Origin: DASUHT01 sp038230835
Lineage (GTDB): Bacteria; Actinomycetota; Thermoleophilia; Gaiellales; JAICJC01
Assembly: GCA_038230835.1 (NCBI GenBank)
Contig: JBBRMM010000004.1
Location: 124,001-188,000, forward strand
Reading direction: 5' to 3'
DNA: 64,000 nucleotides
Of the stretch, positions 1 to 9,057 are shown piece after piece; position 1 is the first letter of the stretch, and every line of letters starts with the position of its first letter. The position numbers and the translations under genes were made by a program. The notes under the pieces were generated by a model. It was not told the DNA's origin and ran no database searches. It saw only the letters and a list, made by a program, of their open reading frames with translations.

Positions 1-2870
1 CCGGCTCGGGCTCGACCGACGGTCTGGCCGGCGGTGTCAGCTATCGCTACCGGACGTCCACCGACGGCGGCGTGACCTGGTCGGCCGCGACTCCCGGCCC
101 ATCACTGACGGTGATCGCCGAGGGTCAGACCCTGGTGCAGTTCCAGGCGGTGGACGGTGCCAGGAATGCGTCCAACTGGGCTCCCTCGCCGTCCACCGCG
201 TCCAGCATCGTGCGCCTCGACCGCACCGCCCCTGCGCTGCCGACGGTCACCGGCGGCTCGTTGGCGTGGCAGAACGTCGCCTCGATAGGCATCACCGCCG
301 GTGGCTCGACTGACGCCCTCTCGGGTCTCTCCGGGTATCAGTACCGCACCTCCACCGACGGCGGCTCGACATGGTCGACACCCGCCGCGGGCGCGAGCGC
401 CCCGGTGCTCACGGAGGGCGAGACGCTGGTGCAGTTCGCCGCCACCGACGTTGCGGGCAACACGTCGGCGTGGGCGCCCGCGTCGCCCGGCGCCGGCTCG
501 ACCGCACGCATCGACCGCACGGCGCCCACCGATCCCTCCGTCGGCGGCGGCGCCGCGTCGTGGCAGAGCGTGGCGTCGGTGACGGTGTCCGGCGGCGGGT
601 CGACGGACAGCGGCAGCGGTATCGCCGGCTACCAGTACCGCACCTCGGCCGACGGCGGGTCGACATGGTCGGCGTCGGCTCCGGGCGGCTCGGTGGCCAT
701 CGCCGCCGAGGGCGCCACACTCGTCCAGTTCCGCTCAGTCGACATGGGCGGGACAACGTCCAACTGGGCACCAGCTTCGCCCGGCCCGGGTAACACGGTG
801 ATGCTCGACCGCACCGCCCCGACGGCACCGACGGCGTCCGGCGGATCGTCGGCATGGCAGAGCGTTGCGTCGGTGACGGTCAGCGGCGGCGGGTCGGCCG
901 ACGCGCTGTCAGGCCTGACCGCGTACCAGGTGCGCACCTCGACCGACGGCGGAACCACGTGGAGCTCCCCGGCGTCCGGATCGTCGTTCACCGCATCCGC
1001 GGAGGGCCAGACGCTCGTGCAGTTCCGCAGCCTCGACGCCGTCGGCAACGCTTCCGCCTGGGCTCCGGCATCGAGCGGCCCGACGAACACCGTCCGGCTC
1101 GATCGCACCGTGCCCACGGCACCCACCGTGACCGGAGGCTCGGTGTCGTGGCAGAACGTCGCCACTGTGGCCATCACCGGCTCGGGCGCGACCGACGCCC
1201 TGTCGGGCGTGGCCGGCTACCAGTACCGTGAGTCAGCCGACGGCGGCGCCACGTGGGGCGCACCTCAGGCCGGCGCCACCGACACCGTCAGCGCCGAGGG
1301 TCAGACCCTGCTGCAGATGCGCAGCGTGGATGCCGCCGGGAACACCTCGGCCTGGGCGCCGTCGTCACCGGTCGCCGCCTCGACGGTCAAGATCGACCGC
1401 ACCCCGCCCACCCTGCCGGCGGTGACCGGCGGTTCGAGCGGGTGGCAGAACGTGGCCTCGGTCACGATCACCGGGTCCGGCTCGACCGACTCGCCGGGCA
1501 GCGGCGTCGCCTCCTACCAGGTCCGCAGCTCCACCGACGGCGGGGTGACCTGGTCCGCAGCGAGCACCGGCGGCAGCGTCACCGTGAGCGCGGCCGGGCA
1601 GACGCTCGTGCAGTTCCGCGCGGTCGACAACTCGGGCCTGGCGTCGAACTGGGCGCCCGCCGCCGCGGGCTCGGCCAACACCGTACGGATCGACCGGACC
1701 GCACCCACCGCACCGACCGTTTCCGGTGGCTCGATCTCGTGGCAGAACGCGGCCTCGGTGCAGATCACCGGCTCCGGGTCGACGGACGCGCTGTCCGGCG
1801 TCGTCGCCTACCAGTACCGGGAATCGACCGATGGAGGCACCACCTGGGGATCGGCGCAACCGGGCGGTACCGACCTGGTGACAGCCGAGGGCCAGACGCT
1901 GGTGCAGTTGCGCAGTGTCGACGGTGCAGGCAACGTGTCGACCTGGGCGCCGCCCACCGGCAGCGCGGCCAACACCGCCAAGCTCGACCGCACGGCACCG
2001 ACGGTGCCGACGGCGGCGGGTGGATCGCTGAGCTGGAGATCGGCAGCCTCGACGACGGTCACCGGCTCCGGAGCCACGGACTCGCCGGGCAGCGGCATCG
2101 CCTCCTACCAATACCGAACGTCGAACAACGGCGGCGTCACGTGGTCGGCGGCCACCACCGGCGCGTCGGTCACGATCAGCGCCCAGGGTGAGACGATCGT
2201 CCAGTTCCGCGCCACCGACAACAGCGGCCTGCAATCGGCGTGGGCACCGGCCACCGCGACCGCCGGGTCGACCGTGCGGCTCGACCGCACCCTGCCCACG
2301 GCGCCTGCCGTGAGCGGAGGATCCCTGACCTGGCTGAACGCCGCGTCGGCCACGGTCGTCGCCGGCGGCTCGACCGACCCCGGCGGCTCGTCGCTCGCCG
2401 GCTATCAGTACAGAGTGTCCACGAACGGCGGCTCCACATGGACGACCGCGACCCCGGGGGCGACCGACACCGTCAGCTCCGAGGGCCAGGCACTCGTCCA
2501 GTACCGGTCGATCGACGGCGCGGGCAACGTTTCCGCCTGGACGCCGAGCTCGTCGGGCGCGTCGAACACGGTCCGCCTCGACCGCACCGCGCCGACCCTC
2601 GCGACCGTCACGGGCGGCTCGCTCTCATGTGCCCACAAGCGGACGATCACGGGATCGGCCACCGACACCGCCTCGGGTGTCAACCATTACGAGTACCGGA
2701 TCTCGACCGACAACGGGGTGACATGGGGAGCTCAGGTGACCGGGGCGAGCGTCACGCTGACGACCCCGGGCAACTATCTCGTGCAGGTCCGCGCATACGA
2801 CAACGTCGGCCTCGTGGCGGCATGGGCGCCGGCCGGCGCCGGCGCCGGCGACACCGCCTGCATCGTGTAG
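1..2870 (+). CDS. Ig-like repeat surface/secreted protein, C-terminal part (5' end outside window)
   Basis: The reading frame is open from base 3 to a TAG at 2868-2870, and the residues before the first internal GTG (72) continue the same repeat, so the gene starts upstream of the window. At least nine repeats of about 98 residues are visible. Each begins near a D-R-T-x-P motif, continues with GGS..W..A/V, and carries Y-x-x-R-x-S-x-x-G-x-x-W and G-x-x-L-V-Q-x-R-x-x-D, which looks like bacterial Ig-like beta-sandwich domains. The last repeat differs: it holds the only two cysteines, one near its start and one in the C-terminal ACIV, which could form a disulfide. No sortase motif, transmembrane anchor or enzyme domain is visible in this part. 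A role in surface display or adhesion is inference. Confidence 0.8.
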   Translation, partial: GSGSTDGLAGGVSYRYRTSTDGGVTWSAATPGPSLTVIAEGQTLVQFQAVDGARNASNWAPSPSTASSIVRLDRTAPALPTVTGGSLAWQNVASIGITAGGSTDALSGLSGYQYRTSTDGGSTWSTPAAGASAPVLTEGETLVQFAATDVAGNTSAWAPASPGAGSTARIDRTAPTDPSVGGGAASWQSVASVTVSGGGSTDSGSGIAGYQYRTSADGGSTWSASAPGGSVAIAAEGATLVQFRSVDMGGTTSNWAPASPGPGNTVMLDRTAPTAPTASGGSSAWQSVASVTVSGGGSADALSGLTAYQVRTSTDGGTTWSSPASGSSFTASAEGQTLVQFRSLDAVGNASAWAPASSGPTNTVRLDRTVPTAPTVTGGSVSWQNVATVAITGSGATDALSGVAGYQYRESADGGATWGAPQAGATDTVSAEGQTLLQMRSVDAAGNTSAWAPSSPVAASTVKIDRTPPTLPAVTGGSSGWQNVASVTITGSGSTDSPGSGVASYQVRSSTDGGVTWSAASTGGSVTVSAAGQTLVQFRAVDNSGLASNWAPAAAGSANTVRIDRTAPTAPTVSGGSISWQNAASVQITGSGSTDALSGVVAYQYRESTDGGTTWGSAQPGGTDLVTAEGQTLVQLRSVDGAGNVSTWAPPTGSAANTAKLDRTAPTVPTAAGGSLSWRSAASTTVTGSGATDSPGSGIASYQYRTSNNGGVTWSAATTGASVTISAQGETIVQFRATDNSGLQSAWAPATATAGSTVRLDRTLPTAPAVSGGSLTWLNAASATVVAGGSTDPGGSSLAGYQYRVSTNGGSTWTTATPGATDTVSSEGQALVQYRSIDGAGNVSAWTPSSSGASNTVRLDRTAPTLATVTGGSLSCAHKRTITGSATDTASGVNHYEYRISTDNGVTWGAQVTGASVTLTTPGNYLVQVRAYDNVGLVAAWAPAGAGAGDTACIV
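212..2590 (+). repeat. Tandem coding repeat, period about 294 bp
   Basis: The D-R-T codons recur at about 219, 514, 809, 1103, 1395, 1692, 1986, 2285 and 2582, spaced 292-299 bp. Units are similar but not identical at DNA level, which suggests old duplications maintained by selection or recombination. They encode the Ig-like domains of the overlapping gene. Confidence 0.85.
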
Positions 2871-2973
2871 GGCTGAATCGTGCGGTGGTCGGTAGTGTTG
2901 GTGGAACTCGGGCGCCGGCCGGCCGCGATGCGCTCGGCGGCCGCCGCGAGACATCCCGCGGTAAGGTCGTTCC

Positions 2974-4346
2974 GTGAGGCCAGACACGCGGTATTTGCGC
3001 ACGACTGACGGGGTCTACATCGCGTACCAGGCGGTCGGGTCGGGAGCGGTGGACGTGGCGGTCGTTTCCATCATTTCGCCGGGAACGTCGACCTGATCTG
3101 GGAGGAGCCGGACTGGAGTCCGATCCTGGTGGGCCTGGCGGGGTTCGCTCGTTTGATCTTGCATGACCGGCGCGGCACCGGCGCGTCGAGCCGGAATGTG
3201 CCGCCGCCCAATCTTGAGACGCGCGCGGCTGATCTGCTAGCGGTGCTCAACGAGGTGGGGTCGGCCGCGCCGGTGCTGGTGGCGGCGGCTTCGACGGGCG
3301 CGATGCACGCGTTGTTCGCAGCCCTTCATCCGGAGCGGGCGTCCGCGTTGTTCTGGAACTATCCACGTCCTCGGCTGGCGTGGGATCCGGAGTATCCGTG
3401 GGGGCAGCGGCCAGAGGATTTTGAGGCGGAGATCGTGGAAGGGCGAATGTGGGGCACGGCGAACTACGCTCGCGAGCTCGCGCTGTCGCGGGCAGCCCAG
3501 CGGGCCGGCGTTCCGCACGAAGATCGCCGCCGACTGGTGGTCGACGAGGATCTCGTACACCTCTACGCGCGGATCAACCGCAACACCGCGAGCCCTGACG
3601 TTGCTGAGGCGTTGACGCGGATCGCCTGGCAAACCGATGTGGGTCAGATCCTACCGAGCGTGCAAGTCCCCGCCGCGCTGCTGGTCGGCGAGGATGACGG
3701 CCAGGCGCAACGCGACGAGGCCGACTATGTCGCTTCGCTGATGCCCGACGCGACGGTGCACGTGCTGCCGGGACGTTCCGGCCTCAATATCGCGGCGCAG
3801 GTGGGGATCATCCGCGACCTGGCCGGCATTGAGCCGCCGAGGGAGGAACCCGCGACGGTGCTGGCAACCGTGGTGTTCACAGACATCGTCGAGTCTGCCC
3901 AGCGACAGGCCGCCATCGGCGACCGCGCCTGGCGCAACCTTGTGCTCGCCCACCACGCCAACGTTCGCGAGGCGCTCGCGCAGTGGGACGGCAAGGAGCA
4001 CGACACGGCCGGCGATGGCTTCTTCTGCAGCTTCGTTGGGCCGGCCCGCGCAATCCATTGTGCCTGCGAGATCGCAGAACGTGTGGCGGCTCTAGGCCTG
4101 GAAACGCGAGCGTCCGTGCACATTGGCGAATGCGAACTGATTGACGGCAAGCCGGGCGGCGTCGCCGTCACCATCGCCTCACGAGCGCTCGCGACGGCAG
4201 CAGGGAGCGAAGTCGTCGTCACACAAACGGTCAAGGACCTGGTCGCAGGAAGTGGGTTCAGATTCGACGACCACGGCGAACACGATTTCAAGGGTGTGCC
4301 CGGCCGCTGGCACCTCTACGCGGTCCCAGCGACCACCGGCCGTTAG
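2974..4346 (+). CDS. Alpha/beta-hydrolase-like / class III adenylate-guanylate cyclase fusion with an N-terminal frameshift
   Basis: The C-terminal half (from about 3860) is a class III nucleotidyl cyclase domain: metal-binding Asp in VFTDI, a second Asp in AGDGF, and an Arg in the IASRA helix. The N-terminal part is an alpha/beta-hydrolase fold with RRGTG and an A-x-S-x-G elbow (AASTG). The position where a catalytic His would follow the last strand reads LPGRSG, so the hydrolase is probably a sensor rather than an enzyme. From GTG 2974 the frame runs as a plausible N-terminus (TTDGVYIAYQ) to about 3060, then hits TGA at 3094. The family-like continuation (FHHFAGNVDLIWEEP) lies in the other frame from about 3066. 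Thus there is an indel at 3061-3066, either a real lesion or a sequence error. The longest intact frame starts at GTG 3129. It converges with the next gene, 4 bp apart. Confidence 0.75.
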
Positions 4347-4350
4347 AGAC

Positions 4351-7300
4351 CTAACCGGTCCGCGTCCCGAGCCGCGCCAGCGCCGGCGCAGCTCCCAACC
4401 GCTCGTAGGCGCGCCGCGCGCGTCCCAGGTGCCCCTGCAGCTCGAGGCAGCGCGCGTGCTCGAAGGCGCAGCCCAGCTGCTCGAAGCTGTCGGCAGCCCG
4501 CTTGAGCGCGATCTCGTCGCCGGCCACCCCCCGCGCGCGGTCGATCTGAGCCACCACGCGCGGCATCTCCCGCAGCCCGGGAACGTCGTCGACACCCCGC
4601 AGAACGTCGTCCAGCTCGTCCCAGCGCTCGAGCACCGCCAGCGTCTCGGCCAGCACGCCGGTGCGCACCGGCCCGTCGGAACAGGCGTGCAGGCGCTCCA
4701 GCGCCAGCTCCGGGTCGCCCCGTCCGAGCAGCGCATGTGCCACGACCACCCGCTGCGACTCGATCGTCATCCCGCCCGCCCGCTGCTCGACCAGCTCCGC
4801 GAGCTCGTCGTCGCCGCGCAGCAGGTGCACCGCCACCGCAACTGCCACCGCCCGGGCGGGCGTCTTCCCCGGCCGGCGGATACCCGTTGCCCTATACACA
4901 GCGAGAAAGCGCTCGTAGGCGACAAGCGACTCGTCCCAGCGATCCCACATGAAGAGCGCTTCCGCCCGGTGCAGCAGCGGCCAGGCCAGCCATCCCTGAT
5001 CGCCACCGGCGGCGATCTGCTCGGCCCAGTCGGCCGCCTCCAACGCCCCCGCGTAGTCACCGACCATGGCCCGTGTCGAGGTCGCCATCGACGCGGCGTC
5101 CATCTGCTCCTCGCGACGTGAGAGCGGCGTGACCACAGCCAGCCGCCGATCGGCCGCCCGCCGGGCCTCGAGCGGACGTCCGAGCGCGATCAGCATCACC
5201 CCGCGGGTATCCAGGGCGGCGGACTCGAGCGCCGGCTGACCGAGCTGCTCGGCCAGCCCGAGCGCGGTGTCGGCACTCGCCAGCGCCGAGCGCAGCGCCT
5301 CGGGCTGGCTGACCGCGAATCGCCACGCCGTAAGTGCCGACGCGATCAGGAACCGCACTTCGAGCACCAGGTCGCCCGCCGCGCGCGCCTCCTCCAGGCC
5401 ACGACTGACCTGCTCGTCCACCAGTTCGCGGGCCGGAGGCTGCCTGAGCACCGCACCCCATCGGGTCGGGATGTCAACCCACTTCCAGCGCAGGCGGGCC
5501 ACCTCCGACGCGCCCTCGGGCGCGCGCTCGCCGGCCTCCAACGCCTGCTTGTACGACTCGAAGGAGTCGTCGATCCGCTCCGCCATCCAGTGCGCGTCGC
5601 CTGCTGCCTCGAGCGCGAGCGCGCGGTCACGGTCGCCGTCGGCCAGCGAGAGCGCCAGGGTCGCCTGTCGCAGCGCGAGACCGAATGCGTACACGCTGCG
5701 CGCCTCGCGAGCCGCGTCGAGGAGGAGGCGCACAGCATCCGCCCGCGCCGCGCCGGCGCCCAGGCCCGCCGCTGCGGCGAAATGATGAGCGACCACCTGG
5801 CGTCCCGCCCCGGGCTCCGGCTCGAGGTGCCGGGCCAGCGTGAGATGCAGCTCGGCCCGCTCCGAGCGCGGGATGGAGTCATAGGCAACGTCACGAATCA
5901 GGCCGTGCTTGAAGCTGAACGCCGCCGCGCCGATCCGCACCAGCAGGCCACGCTCCTCGAGATCTCGCGCCAATCGCCGGGCCGGCTCCGGGCCGTCCAG
6001 GGCCGTCACCTGATCGAGGTCGAACGTCCGTCCGATCACCGCCGCCCGCTGGAGTAGCCTCTTCTCATCGGCCGGCAGCAGGTCGAGCCGAGCCGCGATC
6101 ACGCCCTGGACGGTCTCGGGCACACGCCCGCCACCGCTCTCGCCGCTCATGGCCAGGATCTCCTCCAGGAAGAACGGGTTGCCGCCGGCCAGTGCGATGG
6201 CGTCCGCGGGCGGCTCGGAGTCGCGCGAGAGCGCGAGCGCCAGCCGAGCCATGTCGTCCTCCTCCAGCGCGTCGAGGGTGACGGTCGTCTCGTTGCGGAG
6301 TCCCACGCCCCACCCCGGCCTGCGTGCCAGCAGGTCGTCGCGGGCCACGCAGACCACGGCCAGCGGCACCCGGCCGTGACCTCCCACCGCGGTCTCGAGC
6401 AGGGAGAGCAGCGCCGGTTCCGCCCAGTGGGCGTCTTCGATCACAAGCAGCGTCGGCCGCCGCCCCGCCACCTGCGCGAGCAGGGCGAGCCACGCCTCGC
6501 GACTGGCATCGGCTGACTGGTCGGCATCGTCGATGTCCCGATCACCCGCCCCCGGCGCAGCCGGATCCACCGATCGCAGGATGTGGTCGACGGTGTCCTG
6601 ATCGTCCTCCCCGAGGATCGCCAGGAGGTGCCCTGCCACCTTGGCCCGCGCCTCGGCGGCGGAGTCGGCCTCGGTCACCGCCGCCACCCTCAGCAGCAGC
6701 TCGCGCAGCGGCTCGTAGGGTCCCGACTCCCCGTACGGCAGGCAGCGGCCGACCCACACCGCCGGCGGCTCGTCGCCTCGCTGGAGCTCGATCACCAGCT
6801 CCTCGACCAGTCGCGTCTTGCCGATCCCCGGCTCGCCCACCACCGTCACCAGCTGCGCCCGCCGGTGATCCACGGCACCCTCGATCAGCGAGCGGATCAG
6901 CAGCAGCTCCCGGTCGCGACCGACGAACGGGCCGTGCTCACGGCGGCGCCGCCGATACATGCTCGCCGGGGCCATCCGCTCGACCGCGTAGGCCACCACC
7001 GGCCCGGTTCGCCCCTTGAGCGTGAGCGATCGAGGCGCAACCGTGCGGACCACCGGCTCCACGAAGCGGAACGTCCGCTCACCGACCAGGATCTCCCCGG
7101 GCGCGGCCGCCTGCTGGAGGCGGGCTGCAACGTTGACCGCCTCGCCGGTGACCAGGAAGTCGCGGCCCGGGTTCGTTCCGGACACGACCAGGCCGGTGTT
7201 GATCCCGATCCGCAGCTGCAGGTCGATCCCGCGCCGGTGCGCCACGCCGGCGAGACGGGAGCGCATGACCAGCGCCGAGCGCACCGCCCGCTCCGGATCG

Positions 7301-7608
7301 TCCTCGTGGCTGACCGGCACTCCGAACACCGCCATCACGGCGTCGCCGATGAACTTCTCGACCGTCCCGCCGTAGGCGTCGACCACCCACGAGAGCTGGT
7401 CGTAGACCTCGCCGAGCAGCGCCCGCAGCTGCTCGGCGTCGATCCGCGAGGCGAGCTCGGTCGATCCGGCGATGTCGGCGAAGACAACGGTTGCCAGCTT
7501 GCGCTCGGCGGCCTCCTTGCCCGCCGAGAGCGGGCGCCCGCACGACGCGCAGAAGCGGGCGCCCGGCGATGCCGGAGAGCCGCACGCTGGGCAGCGCGCG
7601 GAGCTCAG
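4351..7608 (-). CDS. Zinc ribbon / class III cyclase / AAA ATPase / TPR signalling protein
   Basis: About 1085 residues. An N-terminal zinc ribbon (CPACG...CASCG) is followed by a class III cyclase domain with the expected residues: Asp in FADIAGST, Lys-x2-GDAVM with the second Asp, and Asn/Arg in VNVAARL. An STAND-like ATPase follows (Walker A GEPGIGKT, Walker B LLVIEDAHW), then a long helical repeat region of TPR type to the C-terminus. It probably makes cAMP or cGMP under control of the ATPase/TPR sensor in the cytoplasm. No ATG/GTG fits. The most economical start is CTG at 7608-7606, which overlaps the trpB-like stop as CTGA. The open frame continues upstream to 8757, but only as a shadow of the trpB-like gene. 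Confidence 0.85.
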   Translation of the reverse strand: MSSARCPACGSPASPGARFCASCGRPLSAGKEAAERKLATVVFADIAGSTELASRIDAEQLRALLGEVYDQLSWVVDAYGGTVEKFIGDAVMAVFGVPVSHEDDPERAVRSALVMRSRLAGVAHRRGIDLQLRIGINTGLVVSGTNPGRDFLVTGEAVNVAARLQQAAAPGEILVGERTFRFVEPVVRTVAPRSLTLKGRTGPVVAYAVERMAPASMYRRRRREHGPFVGRDRELLLIRSLIEGAVDHRRAQLVTVVGEPGIGKTRLVEELVIELQRGDEPPAVWVGRCLPYGESGPYEPLRELLLRVAAVTEADSAAEARAKVAGHLLAILGEDDQDTVDHILRSVDPAAPGAGDRDIDDADQSADASREAWLALLAQVAGRRPTLLVIEDAHWAEPALLSLLETAVGGHGRVPLAVVCVARDDLLARRPGWGVGLRNETTVTLDALEEDDMARLALALSRDSEPPADAIALAGGNPFFLEEILAMSGESGGGRVPETVQGVIAARLDLLPADEKRLLQRAAVIGRTFDLDQVTALDGPEPARRLARDLEERGLLVRIGAAAFSFKHGLIRDVAYDSIPRSERAELHLTLARHLEPEPGAGRQVVAHHFAAAAGLGAGAARADAVRLLLDAAREARSVYAFGLALRQATLALSLADGDRDRALALEAAGDAHWMAERIDDSFESYKQALEAGERAPEGASEVARLRWKWVDIPTRWGAVLRQPPARELVDEQVSRGLEEARAAGDLVLEVRFLIASALTAWRFAVSQPEALRSALASADTALGLAEQLGQPALESAALDTRGVMLIALGRPLEARRAADRRLAVVTPLSRREEQMDAASMATSTRAMVGDYAGALEAADWAEQIAAGGDQGWLAWPLLHRAEALFMWDRWDESLVAYERFLAVYRATGIRRPGKTPARAVAVAVAVHLLRGDDELAELVEQRAGGMTIESQRVVVAHALLGRGDPELALERLHACSDGPVRTGVLAETLAVLERWDELDDVLRGVDDVPGLREMPRVVAQIDRARGVAGDEIALKRAADSFEQLGCAFEHARCLELQGHLGRARRAYERLGAAPALARLGTRTG

Positions 7609-8984
7609 GCAGGCACCCCCGCCGGCTTGGGCAGTCCCTCGATCGCCCTCAGCGCGCGCTGGATCTCGTCCTCCGGCAGCGCATAGTCCTCCAGACGGCC
7701 CGACAGGTACGCCTCGTAGGCGCTCATGTCGAAGTGGCCGTGCCCGGACAGGTTGAACAGGATCGCCTGAGAGACCTCTGACTCGTCCGCCCGGCGGGCC
7801 GCCTCGACCGCGCCCTTGATCGCGTGGGCGCTCTCGGGTGCCGGGATGATGCCCTCGCTGCGGGCGAAGTCGACCGCCGCCGCGAACACCTCGGTCTGGC
7901 CGTACGCCTCGGCGCGCAGCAGCCCGTCCAGCATCAGCTGCGACACGATCGGCGCCACGCCGTGGTAGCGCAGCCCGCCGGCGTGGATGCCGGGCGGCAC
8001 GAAGTCGTGGCCGAGCGTGTGCATCGCCACCAACGGCGTCAACTGTGCCGTGTCGCCGAAGTCGTAGGCATACGGGCCGCGCGTCAGGGTCGGGCAGGCG
8101 GCCGGCTCGACCGCCACGATCTCGATCTCGGAGCCGGCGATCTTGTCGCGCACGAAGGGCAGCGCCAGGCCACCGAAGTTCGAGCCCCCGCCGACGCACC
8201 CGATCACCACGTCGGGGGACGATTCGCCCGCCAGCGCGAGTTGCTTGTGCGCCTCCTGACCGATCACCGTCTGGTGCAGCAGCACGTGATTGAGCACCGA
8301 GCCCAAGGCGTAGCTCGTGTCGTCGCGGGTAGCCGCGTCCTCGACCGCCTCGGAGATCGCGATACCGAGGCTGCCCGGCGAATCCGGCGCCGACTCGAGG
8401 ACACCGCGACCGGCGTTGGTATCCGGCGACGGGCTGGGAACGACACTCGCGCCCCAGGTCTCCATCATCATCCGCCGGTACGGCTTCTGGTCGTACGAGA
8501 CCCGCACCATGTACACCTTGCACTCCAGCCCGAAGTACTGGCAGGCGAGCGCCATCGAACTCCCCCACTGGCCGGCCCCGGTCTCGGTGGCGATCCGCTT
8601 GCGCCCTGCCCGGGCGTTGTAGAACGCCTGCGGCACCGCGGTGTTCGGCTTGTGCGAGCCTGCCGGCGAGACGCCTTCGTATTTGTAGTAGATGCGCGAT
8701 CGGGTGCCCAGCGCGCGCTCCAGGCGGTGCGCGCGGTAGAGCGGCGTGGGCCGCCACAACCGCAGGACGTCGATCACCTCGTCGGGGATCGGGATCTCCG
8801 GCTCGGTCGAGACCTCTTGCAGGATGATGTCCATCGGGAACAGCGGCGCCAGGTCATCGGGCCCGATCGGCTGTCCCGTCCCGGGGTGCAGCACCGGCTG
8901 CGGAGGCGTCGGAGCGTCGGCCAGGATGTTGTACCAGGAGTGCGGAATCTCGCTTTCGGGGAGAATGATCTTGGTGTCGGCCAC
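7605..8984 (-). CDS. trpB: Tryptophan synthase beta-like PLP enzyme (TrpB2 type)
   Basis: 459 residues. The PLP-binding lysine lies in GSHKPNTA, followed by ETGAGQWG and the glycine-rich phosphate loop GCVGGGSNFGG. The N-terminal extension (DTKIILPESEIPHSWYNI) and the overall length match the TrpB2 branch rather than the TrpB1 paired with TrpA. It would join indole and serine to tryptophan. No trpA or other trp gene is adjacent. Start GTG 8984 is preceded by AAAGGA at good spacing; the open frame extends to 9431 but overlaps the divergent pepA gene. The stop overlaps the proposed CTG start of the cyclase gene, so the two are probably translationally coupled. Confidence 0.9.
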   Translation of the reverse strand: MADTKIILPESEIPHSWYNILADAPTPPQPVLHPGTGQPIGPDDLAPLFPMDIILQEVSTEPEIPIPDEVIDVLRLWRPTPLYRAHRLERALGTRSRIYYKYEGVSPAGSHKPNTAVPQAFYNARAGRKRIATETGAGQWGSSMALACQYFGLECKVYMVRVSYDQKPYRRMMMETWGASVVPSPSPDTNAGRGVLESAPDSPGSLGIAISEAVEDAATRDDTSYALGSVLNHVLLHQTVIGQEAHKQLALAGESSPDVVIGCVGGGSNFGGLALPFVRDKIAGSEIEIVAVEPAACPTLTRGPYAYDFGDTAQLTPLVAMHTLGHDFVPPGIHAGGLRYHGVAPIVSQLMLDGLLRAEAYGQTEVFAAAVDFARSEGIIPAPESAHAIKGAVEAARRADESEVSQAILFNLSGHGHFDMSAYEAYLSGRLEDYALPEDEIQRALRAIEGLPKPAGVPA

Positions 8985-9057
8985 GGCGTGTCCTTTCTCC
9001 ACTCGATAACCGGGTCTCGTAGGATGCACGCCTGATTGTTCCCCACAGCGAGGCGAC

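Noticed and set aside
212..2590. CRISPR-like regular spacing
   Set aside because: The 294-bp period is a coding repeat of Ig-like domains; there are no short identical repeats with unique spacers.
4141..5121. 326-residue + strand ORF opposite the cyclase/TPR gene
   Set aside because: Antisense shadow caused by GC-rich codon bias; no domain or ribosome-binding site.
7609..8757. Upstream 383-residue extension of the zinc ribbon/cyclase/AAA frame
   Set aside because: It lies fully inside trpB2 in another frame and has Arg/Gly/Ala-rich shadow composition without domains.
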